Below are positions 24,916-37,428 of a DNA stretch of 64,000 bases, one piece after another. The stretch lies in contig QANU01077598.1 in assembly GCA_003254905.1 (NCBI GenBank), positions 62,001 through 126,000 on the forward strand, given 5' to 3'. Under the pieces are notes generated by a model, which was not told where the DNA came from, did not search any database, and saw nothing but the letters and a program-made list of their open reading frames with translations. Positions within the stretch are counted from its first letter, which is position 1, and every line of letters begins with the position of its first letter. Source of the DNA: Nissolia schottii (taxonomy: Eukaryota > Streptophyta > Magnoliopsida > Fabales > Fabaceae). A program made the position numbers and the translations under genes.

Positions 24916-27900
24916 ATGGACTCGTTGATCGGACTTGTGAACCGGATTCAGCGCGCATGCACCGTCCTCGGTGACCACGGTGGCGACGCCGCTCTCCCTA
25001 CTCTCTGGGAGGCTCTTCCCTCCGTCGCTGTCGTTGGCGGCCAGGTTACCTTCCTCTCCTTTTCCACAATGTCTTTATTTTTTTTCCTTCCGATTTCTGA
25101 ATCAATTTGCGTTTCTCGAAAGTTCTGTTTCGCTCTCGTTTTTTGGCTATCTGTGGTTGCGAACTTTTTTTTTAATGGGGGAGTGGTTTGTAACGGAATG
25201 CAGAGTTCCGGAAAGTCGTCGGTGTTGGAGAGCATTGTAGGCCGTGATTTTCTGCCCAGGGGATCAGGTTCGTTGCCGTTAACCTTTGATTTGACTTGAT
25301 TTTTCATTGTTCTTCGTTGAATTTTGTTTGGTTGCTGAGAAATATGTGGTGATGGAAGAAATTTTGGAACGGAATTAGAGTGCAGCACTTGTTTTACTTA
25401 ATTATTCTTGAATTTTTATTTTCAAGAAATGTCAAATTTATTCAATGAATAGAACGTGCTCACAGTCAGAGAGCCTTTTTTTAATTTTTTTTAACTGACT
25501 TACTGGTAGCAGAAGAAAATTGAAAAAAAGTATATTGGGCCTGGGTGAGATTTAATTATGGCAGTTTCATTTTTCTGGTGGTGAGCAAAGAACAATGCTT
25601 GGCTTTCTTTTCTATCTTACATTTCAAGTGATGTTTAGGGATTGTGACGCGGAGGCCTTTGGTGCTGCAGCTGCACAAAGCAGAAGAGGGGACACAAGAG
25701 CACGCGGAATTTCTGCACTTGCCAAAGATACGGTTTACAGACTTTTGTATGTCTTCTCATATCTGATTTATTGATTCTACATTTGAAGATTGTGGAAATG
25801 AGAGTTCCTTGTGTAGTGAGTACAGTGCGTGCAATGCATGCATTACTTTCAAATTGTGTAATTTATCATGCAACCGTGTATTGAATCAATTTGATTGAGA
25901 ATACAGTAGTGTGGAAGTTGTCCCCTCATTTATCAATTTAAATTGTAACTTGCCCAACTCTCATTGTCATTCTCACAGGTACTAATTTTTCTTTTCTGCA
26001 TAGCTTTTCCTGATTGCTTTTCTTAAACTTACAATGTCGTAACCAGTGACCTCGTTAGGCTTGCCGCATATATGCAGTTTCCCATTGGTGCTACTGGCTC
26101 AAAGACTTAGAGCTCATCTAGTGTTTTGTGGAGTATTGTGAGTGTGATGACATTGTAGTAATGTGTTTACGATATTTTACTAAGATTGTCCTTGCACCAC
26201 TTTGATTGCAGTGCAGGCATTTCCTAGGTTGACTCAAGTAATATCGCATTAGCTAATATCTTATTTCTGTTTTAGTAATTGTTATGCAAGTTGACACTGG
26301 TCATTGTAATAGATAAGCTATATATATTTTTCTAATCTGTATGTATTTGATGTTTGATTTCTAACCTAACTTTTGTAGCTAAGGTTCGAAAGGAAATTGA
26401 AGACGAAACTGATAGAATGACTGGGAAATCAAAACAGATATCTCCTGTTCCGATTCATCTCAGCATCTACTCTCCAAATGGTAAAGAAGTTAGATTTCAC
26501 ATTTTCATTCAAGTGCCATGTATTACTTGGTTTAGATATATTTTTATCTCATTGTTCTGGGACATAATTTCCCATGAAAGACTTGTGTAATTCTGAAAAT
26601 TAATTTATGCATTTGATCGGTAATATATTTATTCTGGACGATAATGAGTAATCACTCCTTCCACTTTCACATGTAACCTGAAAATTTTATAGTGTACTGT
26701 TTATAACTCTTTTTGCGCTAATTATTTCTTTACTTGATGCTATCCCTTGCCTATCATTTATGGGTGATTTTTTGAATTTCCATTAATACTGTATTTCTGT
26801 TTGAATTGCATTATGCTTTGTTAAGTTGTTCATGCACTAAGATCTTTCTCATGGCTGAAGAAATTTAATAATAAAGGAATCACCCAATCTATTGTTTTAA
26901 GGTGGTTATACAGCCTCTCATATTTGGTTGTGTGCGCTGCATATACGAGAGGCTCTGTATGTGGAATTGTGGTTGTTCCATATTCCTATTGTGTTATTCA
27001 AGTTTATCTGATTATTATCCTTTTCTGTTGGTAGTTGTCAATCTAACTCTGGTAGATCTGCCTGGTTTGACAAAGGTTGCAGTAGGTACATTTATTTTTC
27101 AACCTCTTTTCTCAATTCAACCTGGATTTCAGTTTCTGCATGTTATCAATATACTTTTTGATATTCTTGATTTATAAATTAAATATCTTTAATTTTGTCA
27201 GAGGGGCAGCCAGAAAGTATTGTTCAAGAGATTGAAAGCATGGTTTACTCATATGTTGAGAAGGTAGTTAAAGGATTTACTTTTGTCTACACTCCTACAG
27301 AACAAGAGTTTCCCTTTCGATTCTTTTCTGAAATTTGGTTTATTGTGTTTACTGTTATTGTAAAGAGAACAGGAAAGGTCATTCAACATAATGGGAATGG
27401 CCAAGATCCTCCTGTTTTATGAATTTATTGGTTCCTTACAAATACTTTTGTATTGCAGCCTAATTGCTTGATTTTGGCCATTACTCCAGCAAATCAAGAT
27501 GTAGCAACATCAGATGCCATCAGGGTTGCCAGACAAGTTGACCCCACAGGTATGCTTGCTGCATTTTGTGTCTACAATCAGCGTCAACAATATGAACATT
27601 TTGCACTTAATTTCTTATTATGTAGTTTTCTTGATCATGCATTCAAAATGTTTTTCTTTTAGGTGAAAGAACATTTGGTGTGTTGACGAAGCTTGATTTG
27701 ATGGACAAGGGGACAGATGCTTTGGATGTAAGAATCTTAGTTTCTCAAGTACACAGCTGTATATTCATGAGATTATATGTTTGTCTTTGTGATCAAACTT
27801 ATTCTGGATTTGCTATGAAACTTAATTCGCATGGTTGCAAAAAGTTTTCGAATTATGGCCATACTGTTCCCAATTTGATCATGTTGTAGGTCCTTGAGGG

Positions 27901-30874
27901 AAGATCATATCGACTTCAAAATCCTTGGGTGGGAATTGTAAACCGTTCTCAGGCAGATATTAATAAGAATATGGATATGATTGCTGCTAGGCAAAGGGAG
28001 CGTGAATTTTTTGCCACCAGTCCCGAATATGCGCACTTGGCAAGCAAGATGGGCTCGGAATATCTAGCTAGGCTTCTCTCAAAGGTTTCTATTCATCCTT
28101 CTAATATGCAGTTTCAGTGATGGGATGAGCATGTTTTCTGCTCTTTTTGGTTTCTTCTTGCAGTTCTCTACAAAGTTGCTTGCTTACTTAATAGAACTTA
28201 TTTTCTTTCAGCATTTAGAGTCAGTGATAAGATCCCGGATTCCAGGGATTGCTTCTTTAATTAATAGAAGCATCGGTGAGCTTGAAGCAGAGTTAGCCCA
28301 CCTTGGGAGACCAGTAGCTGTTGATGCTGGGGTGAGTAGTAGGATGTTTTACTGTCTACTATCAATATAAGTTGAATATGATTCTTAGTAAGATATCTAT
28401 CAAGCTTCTTTTAATTTCATCAGGCCCAGCTGTACACTATTCTAGAACTATGCCGTGCTTTTGACCAGGTATTTAAGGAGCATTTAGACGGAGGGTAAGA
28501 AATTAATCTTTCGACTGTGCTTTTGTTTTTCCGTTTATAATGTTCCACACATTCAAATTAACAGGCAATCATACTATCAATTGGATGCTCGTGTGCATTG
28601 TTTCTTTATTGATAAACACCTGAAATACAAGCACACATTTCATTTTAGTTTTTTTTTCCCTAGCGCTTAATCTTACTTTATGTTTGCATTTTGAGATTTT
28701 TTCTTCTTTTTTTTGGTGGGATATTTTTCTTCTCTTTTGTAATACTTTCACTTGATTTTTCCTCCCCTTTTCTTGTGGTTGTTTATACTCATTCAAAAGT
28801 AATTTTTCATGACTTTGATCTCATTATATCAATGTGATGATGAGTTCTTATTTGGATTTATTTTAGTACAATGTTAATGTAACTTTTTTTTACGCAATTA
28901 TTTAATTATGTTTTAGTACAAGTGTTGAGCCATGTTATCAAAATAGTTTGACTTTTATCATTACTACTTTAAAAGTTGTATAAAAAATAAAGTATGATTG
29001 ATTAACTGTTTAAAACAATTTATACTAAAATCTTATTATTTGCTCCCAGAAATAGGTAGTTATTTTAACACTACAGGAAACTTTATGCATACAGACTAAT
29101 GAACTTCATGAAAGCATAGTAACTGGGGTAACAATACGGGTATAAGTGATGGAAGTCATGATTAGGACCATTGTTCGTAAAAATCTTCCAATGTGGTCAG
29201 TATTAATATCTGTTTAAACAGACTACAGGGTCAATAGGTGATAGTCAACCTGTTTTGATGTTTGAGTGTGCTGATATAGATAGTTTGAAAAAATAGGTGT
29301 AGTACTTTTGGAAAGGAAAATTCTTGACCTTTATTCTATTCCACTCTTCTAGGCGACCAGGTGGTGACCGAATTTATGCAGTTTTTGATTACCAACTTCC
29401 TGCTGCATTGAGAAAGCTTCCATTGGACCGTCACTTGTCATTGCAAAATGTGAAAAAAGTGATTTCGGAGGCAGATGGGTACCAACCTCATCTAATTGCT
29501 CCAGAGCAAGGATACCGGCGTCTCCTTGAGAGTTCACTTAATTATTTCAAAGGTCCTGCACAAGCTTCTGTGGATGCTGTAAGTGCTTCAGCTTTAAATA
29601 GTTTGATTCGGTTCACCTCTTCGTTAATATTGACCTTGTTTAATGTTCTCTGGCAAACATGGACTTGGCAAGTTACTGAAATTTCCTGTTCTAAATTATA
29701 TTTGTGGCAGGTTCACTTTGTACTGAAGGAAATAGTGAGAAAGTCAATTGCAGAAACGCAGGTTTGCTTCGAAAAGCTAATGAGCAGACTAACGGGTTAT
29801 TTATTCTATAATCGAAATATGCTTTTGGTTAATTTTTACAATGGTGCAGGAACTGAAGCGCTTTCCAACTCTTCAAGCTGAGATAGCAGCTGCTACCAAT
29901 GAGGCACTGGAGAGATTTCGTGAAGATAGTAAGAAGACAGCATTACGACTGGTGGAAATGGAATCATCTTATCTCACTGTTGATTTCTTCCGCAAACTCC
30001 CACATGAAGCCGATAAGGGAGGAAATCCAGCTCCCTTATTGGCAGACCGATACGCAGAAGGACACTTTCAGAGGATTGGTTCAAATGTTTTATCTTATGT
30101 TGGGATGGTGTCACAAACGCTGAGGAATACCATCCCAAAGGCTGTGGTTCATTGTCAAGTGCGGGAAGCTAAGCGATCTTTGCTAGACCATTTTTACATT
30201 CAACTGGGCAAAATGGAGGTATGAGATGATAAATTATGATTCACCTGGCCACTACATCAAAGTGTGTTCATTATCCATCCTATTTCACTGGGAAATATTA
30301 ATCAAGATATGATATGGCATTTCATAGTTGGAAAAGATATTGCATGATTGAACTATTAATACTTATACGCACAGATAAATCTATTTCTTAGCCATCCCTG
30401 AGGATTCAACTTGAAACTCCATTGATGATTAAAATAGGAAGACTATACTTATCTAGTTTCTGTTTTAATTGCCCATTATCTTCATTTTATCTGTTGATTT
30501 TGTTTTCAATCTATTCCTTATTCTTTAGGGTTTTGAGAAGGAAATAGTGAAAGCAAGATATTTTGTTTTTCTGCTTCAACTTTTCATTTCCTGTTGTTTC
30601 TTTTGCAAAATTTTGAAATAATTGGAAACAAATTGAAAGTTGGAAATAAATATAAAAGGCAAAAATACCCTAAGAAAGAGAGAAGGGGAATCGAATCGAT
30701 GAGAATTAGGTGACTTTCTTGACTTACTTTTGCTGTCTATTTCAGGGAAGGCAATTGGCACAGTTGCTAGATGAAGACTATGCGTTGATGGAAAGGAGGC
30801 AGCAATGTGCGAAGAGGCTGGAGTTATATAGATCTGCAAGGGATGAGATTGATGCAGTTTGTTGGTCGGGATGA
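24916..30874 (+). CDS. DRP1E: Dynamin-related GTPase, DRP1 class (DRP1E-like)
   Basis: DRP1 proteins are plant dynamins that act at the cell plate and in clathrin-coated endocytosis. Fifteen exons: 24916-25044, 25204-25267, 25639-25746, 26379-26480, 27035-27085, 27202-27263, 27459-27549, 27663-27727, 27890-28084, 28212-28331, 28424-28494, 29353-29578, 29711-29761, 29850-30218 and 30746-30874. All junctions are GT-AG. The sum is 1833 nt, 610 residues, the usual DRP1 length. GTPase motifs: G1 GQSSGKS (42-48), G3 DLPG (142-145), G4 TKLD (211-214) and NRSQ (242-245). A middle domain and a GED-like C-terminus follow. There is no PH or proline-rich domain, as expected for DRP1. The [20 protein letters not shown] start and EIDAV end fix both termini. 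The last residues (CWSG) differ from the AWVR or AWK endings I expect. The E subclass is judged by resemblance. Confidence 0.94.
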
Positions 30875-31702
30875 GATAGAATCAATCAAGCAAAATAAGA
30901 AAACGATGATATCCGTTTATTGGTTTTATTCTCTCTCATCAGAGGTCTCAAGTTTGAGTTAACCTAAAGAAAATAAATTTCATTCTCTCTACTAATGATC
31001 TCTTTCACATCATGATTTTTTTTTTTTATAAAAAAAACACTCTTCTTTTTATATTATTTACATTCACGCAGGGGATCAACCTTATCTCTCCCTCTTTTAG
31101 TTCCATACCATTTTTTCTTATCAAGTTCTATCATTGTGTTCTCTTCAAAACTGTTTTTTTTTTAATTCTTAATTTCAGTATTTTCCTTTTATAGCTTTTA
31201 TCAGTATTTTTTCTTACTTTCTCTAAATTACATCATTGTTCTTTTTTCTTTTATGTTTACGATGATTTATGGTGTTACACACAAAAGATTGTGGTATTTA
31301 AAGTTTTGGGTTATATTAAGGAAATAGAATATTGTGATGTGCTGAGGTATACTATTTTATTGTCCTACTTGAGAAAGATAAATGACTACATTACAAATAC
31401 ATGGTTCAAAATAATTTGGAGAGAAGATTTTAAATAAATTTTTTTAGATGAATTGGGATTGTCATCGAAAACACTTTTCTTTAGAAACTTAAAAATGATG
31501 ATAATTTTATGACTTTATTCACCTAAATCATTTTTAAAATGAAGGTAATATAATTACTTCACTCAAACAAAGTATTTTATAAATGAAAGTATCTTATCCA
31601 CATAATAAATTTTAAAATTAAAAGGAATTTAATTGATGCATTTAAATTTTCTTGTAATTCAAATTCTCATAAAATTCTAAAATACTTTATCCAAATGCAA
31701 CC
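30875..31702. other. 3' flank of DRP1E-like gene
   Basis: T-rich sequence, probably including the 3' untranslated region, then AT-rich spacer. No gene recognised. Confidence 0.4.
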
Positions 31703-31950
31703 TAAGGTAGCGTTTAATTTCTATCATTAGACTAAGGAGACAGAGACACGTTTAGAGAATGAGATAGAGACAAAAACAACCTAAAATTGTTTTTGTCTTA
31801 GGACAATTTTTAAACTAATTTTTGTATAAAAAAAATGAAAGACACAAAAAACATGTCTCTACTGGCTTGTCATCTCTGTCCATTTTCTAATTCAAAGGGA
31901 CAAAAAATTAAGGACAAAGTGATAAGGGATAAATAACCTCTCCTTTTAAA
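31703..31950. mobile_element. MITE related to the element at 63393-63683
   Basis: Begins CTAAGGTAGCGTTTAATTTCTATC and contains AGACACGTTTAGAGAATGAGATAGAGACAAAAAC, then AAAATTGTTTTTGTCTTA and ACATGTCTCTACTG. The same blocks occur in the same order at 63393-63683. The right end is not well defined. Non-coding; hAT-like by general appearance only. Confidence 0.55.
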
Positions 31951-31974
31951 TCATTCTAAAACACACTTTTAAAT

Positions 31975-33465
31975 TAGGGTTAATGCCCAAATTTGTCTTT
32001 GAATTTTACAAGCATATCCAACTTAGTTCACAGACAAAAAAAAAAAAAAGGATTGTTAGTCCTTAAACTTGACCATGGATAGACTCATTAGTCCCTTTGT
32101 CCATGATTTGTACAAATTATGCCCTAAGTAGTCTTTGAACTTTAGAAAATATGCCCTAAATAATCCCTAAAAATTATATAGTTTAGCGACTAAGAGTATG
32201 TTTAGTAAAGTTCAAGGACAAAGAGACTAATGTGTCTAAGGATTGTCAAGTTTAAGTGGGGATAGGTACCGGTATCCCATTAGGGTTAGGGCATGCCTCT
32301 AAGCTCTTTGAGCACTTAAAGAAGTACTTACAAATCATCCACCAACAAGGTTGTCACATCGATTAACAGATTTTGAACACTCACCCTTTTGAGGTAAGAA
32401 CCTGAACCTTAATCAACTGAGCTACTCTTTATTTGCGCACCTACTCAAGGTTGCCTCCTATTACCATCATTCCCTTCTGTTCGATATTTCAAATTGATTA
32501 CAGTTGGTACGCTGGGTCCAGAGCCCCAAAATGGTTTCCATGTCATAGCTGATGTGGTTCAAGGGATATCCTTCATGGCAGTCTTTGTCAGTACAGTGTA
32601 GCCAGCCTCGCTAAAGGATCTCTCTTTTGAAATTGTCAACATATGGAACTCTGCAGTTGCGTAGACTAAATTTCTCTGCATATTAAATTATGAAAAATTG
32701 ATGGCAGAACTTCTTAAAAGAGTTGGCTGCCATGAATTTAAAGAAATATTGCTTCTTAAAATCATTATAATGGCAATAATGCCCACCATGTACCTATGAA
32801 AGGTTGCTATATTCAGAATAACCTGTCCAAGACCAAAGGTCATTTTCTCATTATGACTAGAGCGTCTGCTCCTTTTTTGCATTGTGCCCCAGCCCCCAGT
32901 GCAATGTGCTTTGAAAGTTGAAACACATTATCTTAAATTGATGGATGATTCCCACGCACCTTCCACAAAGAGATCAAGGTCCTTAGTATGTGATATTTGG
33001 CCAAGTGGGAACACTAAAATATCCTAATATAGCATAGGGTCATCAAAGTGCAGAGGGACCTAACTCTTCTTCCTTGTGTTCCAAACCAAACTACTACATA
33101 TTCTCAATTCAGGACAATTCAATCCTTGGTTTTAACCTACCTGTTAGGTGAGAAGAGGAAAACTGAATAGAATCTTTGGCTAATGCTATTTAAGACTCCT
33201 CTGTTTGCCTTACATTTCATATCTACCTAAGTCACCAAGAATATAGACGGTAATTAAAAGAGTTTATCATTCAACTCCCATATAAGGAAATGGAGAAAAG
33301 AAAAAGATATTGCTAACTAGAACATTGACAATGGGAATTTGACTGTATATATTCTTTGCACTGGGAACCATGCATTGGCATGAAATATCATCTGAAGCTA
33401 AAGTACCTAATGGTAGGAGCTAAAATGCTAGAATTGTTACTTTAGAAAATATTTTCCCTAACTAT
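31975..33465. other. Repeat-rich spacer, no gene recognised
   Basis: 31975-32235 is a repeat built on 'TTAGTCC...AAACTTGACC' and 'GCCCTAAGTAGTC' phrases, related in style to 41700-41960. 32290-32400 matches 42840-42950 (CTCTTTGAGCACTTAAAGAAGTACTTACAAATCATCCAC). In 32500-33100 short minus-strand frames such as 32688-32882 look protein-like, but I cannot assign them. They may be decayed gene remains. Confidence 0.4.
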
Positions 33466-33590
33466 TAGGGAGAGGGTGGCCCAATGCAAGAGGCTTTCAC
33501 TCGGTGGGGTCAAGAGAGTGTAGATGTATACAGCCTTACCGCCATAAGTGAAGATGCAACAACCTTACCGCTGCACCAAGGCTCACCCTT
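33466..33590 (-). repeat. Au SINE-like element, internally deleted
   Basis: On the minus strand the head GTGAGCCTTGGTGCAGCGGTAAGGTTGTTGC carries a pol III A box. The body GGTAAGGCTGTATACATCTACACTCTC and GACCCCACCGAGTGAAAGCCTC, then GCATTGGGCCACCC, matches my memory of the Au SINE, widespread in angiosperms. The part with the B box (GGTTCGAGTCC) is missing between head and body, so this copy is about 60 bp shorter than expected and should not be transcribed. Confidence 0.65.
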
Positions 33591-34022
33591 TTGACTTGCA
33601 GTTGTGTGAGCAGTTACTAAAATCCAAAACAAATAGAGCAGAACATATTAAAATGGAAAAGGTAATGGTATATTCTTCTAATCATCCTCATAAACATCCT
33701 ACTAAATAATAAATAATGAAGTAAAAAGTAGATATAACCAATGTCTTGGAATCTTAAAAGGTAATCAATTTTCACTTCATTTAATAACTAGGAGGATTTT
33801 AGGAAGATTTATTAAGAGAATAAATCATTTCTCAATAGAAAATACTGCAAATTTGGAAGGTCAGAAAGCGGTTTTCAACATCATATGAAGACAAGTAGCT
33901 TGTGGTCTATGCAGGTAGCTAGGAAACAATGGTAACACATTTCCGCCTATACAAAATGTGAAAAATTTTATTCTTCAGATTTGGAATGTCAAAGTTGGTA
34001 AGATTCACCAAACCAAATTCCC
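33591..34022. other. Upstream region of expansin-like B gene
   Basis: AT-rich promoter-proximal sequence without another recognised gene. Confidence 0.35.
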
Positions 34023-34029
34023 TATAAAT
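34023..34029 (+). promoter_or_regulatory. Likely TATA box of expansin-like B gene
   Basis: TATAAATA in the context CCCTATAAATAGGAG lies 74 bases before the ATG at 34103. This implies a leader of about 45-50 nt. Confidence 0.6.
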
Positions 34030-34102
34030 AGGAGAAACCAGGCTCTCTTCATGCATCACCCACCTTTCCTCCACCTTAATTGCTTTTTCTATTCTGCCCT
34101 AC

Positions 34103-35866
34103 ATGGCTCTCTCTCTTTTGCGTCCTCTGCTTGTTGTGACCTTGCTTCTCGTGCAAACTCTGGCAGATACTTCCTGCACTGATTGTTTTGTTCAATCTCG
34201 AGCAGCATATTACCCAAACTCTCAAGTAAATGGCACAGCCGGTAATAAAACTGAGAGAAAGATAACAAAAGTGCAAACATGAATTGAGATTAGTAAACAT
34301 GCTCACTAATATGCTCCTTCTTTTTGGTTGTTGATACATATGCTGCTTTGAAATTCATTTCAGATGGTGCATGCGGATTTGGGTCCTTTGGTGCTACCGT
34401 TAACGGCGGGGATGTATCGGCTGCATCCAATCTTTATAGCAATGGTGTTGGCTGCGGTGCCTGTTACCAGGTGAGTTCTTATCAAGCTAGCATTACTGCA
34501 TACAAATTACAAAGAGAGTTCATAAAGGATCTACTTATGTACCAAACTGCCAATTATTGTTCTAGGCTGTGAAAGCTAACAAAACAAATAAATGCTTTAA
34601 ATTAAAACCTATCCGTGTATCTCATTCAAACCCACACACACACAAACAACATTTTTTCTCTATTTCTTTCATTTGGTCCTTTGACTTTCACACATGTAAT
34701 TATGCAACAGCACTTTACAACGTAATAGTTACAATCTAGCTTTGAAAGCAGTATGTCATTATGCTGTACCTTTGATATGACCCCAGGTGAGGTGTACAAC
34801 CAGTACCTATTGCTCAGGCAACGGAGTCACTGTAGTTATAACTGACCAGGGCTCAGGTGATAACACTGACTTTATTCTTAGCCAACAAGCCTTCGGTGGA
34901 ATGGCTCAGACCGCTGACGGAGCTGCTTATTTGTTAGCACTTGGCACAGTTGATATCGAATACAGACGGTATGATATTCTTCTACACATAGCAGAACACT
35001 CTTAATTCATGTCTGCATCAATTTTTGCCTTTTTTTGTTACATGTAAAGTTGAATATGTTCAATACATTAAAGATTTAACTGAGGTACCTCTTGTTATCT
35101 CCAGCGTATCATGCAGCTACCCATACAAAAACATAACAATTAAGATAGATGAGAGCAGCAGTAACCCTAATTACTTGGCTTTTGTCATATGGTTTCAACA
35201 AGGAAAGAGAGACATAACTGCTGTGCAACTCTGTGAGGTATTTTCTGCTTCCTTGTCCTGTGAAAGTCAGAATTGTATCAAATCTTACTGCTGAATAAAC
35301 TAAATTTTTAAACAGATAATTTAGTCAAGAAGTAGTTGGTGAAAAATGGAGTAATTAAGATCACACAATCATTTTCTATATTAAATGAAACAATATTAGC
35401 TTCAAATAAAAACCAATCACTAAAGATAAATAGACATCCTTATTTGTTGAGCTCTTCACTTCACTTGAAATAGCACTAAAAGTTGTCAACTTGTAACAAT
35501 GCAATAAAGAAATATGTACACAAAAATAAACAGAGAAACTAAGGAAGAAGGGTCCAGTTAGTTAGGTAAACTGGTAAAGAGCTTTGCACATATTGGGAAA
35601 TAATACTAGTGCATAACCATTGATAACTAATAGGTGACCGTGATCTCTTGTACTATGTGCAGACGCAGAACTTTGTCTGCAAGTTACTGGATCGAAGTCA
35701 TGGGGCAGTCTGGACTACTAACTCGCCACCGAGTGGACCTTTGTCTTTAAGGATGCTTTTTAGTGCTGAAGATGGAGAAGAAACATGGGTTGTTCCTGCT
35801 AATAACATACCTGAAGACTGGAAGGCTGGAGAAACATATGACTCCGGGGTACAAGTGGACACATAG
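34103..35866 (+). CDS. EXLB1: Expansin-like B protein
   Basis: Secreted cell-wall protein of the expansin superfamily; no wall-loosening activity has been established for the EXLB branch as far as I know. Five exons: 34103-34241, 34364-34470, 34787-34968, 35105-35237 and 35663-35866, all GT-AG. The sum is 765 nt, 254 residues, close to Arabidopsis EXLB1. Residues 1 to about 21 form a signal peptide. The double-psi beta-barrel domain follows with DGACGFGSFGATVNGGDVSA, GCGACYQVRC and VVITDQGSGDNTDFILS. The catalytic-type HFD motif of alpha and beta expansins is replaced by TDF, as expected for expansin-like proteins. The C-terminal CBM63-like domain ends PEDWKAGETYDSGVQ. Nothing is broken. Confidence 0.93.
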
Positions 35867-37428
35867 AGAAGCAGCAACATCGATTATCTTCCATAAACCG
35901 CAATGAAAGAAATAAATAAGTCTTCATGTCAAGTTTCAGTCGATTTACCCCATTTTTCACCTCTTATATTGTTGTCTTTCCTCTAATAAGTAGTGGTGAT
36001 GGCATTCTTGACAACACATGCTATGCATGTCACCTAACTCCACAGTATTAAAGTAATTATCATACAATTTAAAATCTCTGAATCATGTAGAAACATCCTG
36101 ATATACCATTTGGTCTCCCATCTTGCTTTCAATCGATCAATTATTGAGCAACCGGATTTATCATATCAATCACTCACAAGGTAGACTAGAGACAGATGTG
36201 AGCATTGCACCAATACAATTCAATAAACACTTTTACTAAAAGAAACAGAAAGAATGTCAATACTTTGAGTTCATAAATACTCTGGGAGCCAAATGCTCAA
36301 AGTTTTCAACCTGCATTAAAGAAAGATTCTGTCATCACACGCCTGGAAGCAAACAGAAGCAGTGAAGTATTTTTTGGAAACATCAAATGGCTTGTTTCAT
36401 TATAAAGGGTTGAAAATATATAGCTCATGTTCATTGGTGTTCTAAATGTTGGAAGGCAAACAAACTTAAAATCAGAATAATGCTTTCATTTATTCCAGAT
36501 AAGCTCAAACGCTTCTGGAGCAAATATGGTACTGGCACAATAACTATAGAGGGGAGAATAAATCAGCTTTCCCAAAATTATTAACAGCTCGAAGGAAACA
36601 TCTCATCTTTTTACATCCTAACCCTTCAACATTTTATGGAAGGTTAGTATGGTAAAGAAAAATTCAAAATTGCAAAAGTTTGGATGTATAGAATATAGAT
36701 ACACATATAAGCATAAAGTTGTGAATAGTCTGAAATCCTTTTATCAAGGAAGGTGAAGTAGGTCTGGTCCTTCTGGAATGGTCTGCAATCTGATACCATT
36801 TAGTAAGATATTAAGAATCAACTGGATTTCTCGATCCTTAGGTCCTTACTACCATCTGCTCGCTTTCCTTAAAACTCCAATTCATATGCATAATAGGGAC
36901 CAAGCAGTTTTGCCTTGAAATAATTATCACTTGAGAAACAAAGTTCATAAAATCATCTTTATGCATTCCGTTCTTAATTCACCATATAGCTCTATATTTC
37001 TTTTCCACTCTGGACCTTACGGATTCATTTTATCTGAGACACCTATTTATGCAAGCCACCCAGCATGTTATCCTTCATTTATACTTCACAAGAAAAACCA
37101 GATCCAAAATAATGGGGATGCCAATCTAGACCTTGCAGCATACTAGATCCTTGTGTATTGTCAGTTGTCACATCCTTACAAATTCATCATCATTCCATCT
37201 TCATTCTGCAAAACAAGTCATTCTTTATGGAAGCCTCTATTAGGGACTTTTTTTCCTCAACACCCATAATCTTTGCCTCAATATCTAAATCCTGAATATG
37301 CACTTTGCTTCTCTCCCAAGTCCCAACATCTTGTGGTACACAAGTACGTACAGTTGAAAAAGGAAGCCATCATAAAATCTCAAAAGAGAATCTAATCTTT
37401 ATCTTGGTTTGAAATCATCTTTCTCAAT
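35867..37428. other. Spacer between expansin-like B and PPR genes
   Basis: The left part holds the expansin-like B 3' untranslated region and the right part the PPR 3' untranslated region. No further gene or element recognised. Confidence 0.4.

Noticed and set aside
24948..25388. Minus-strand 146-codon frame over the first DRP1 exons
   Set aside because: Antisense to well-supported coding exons and introns; no family resemblance.
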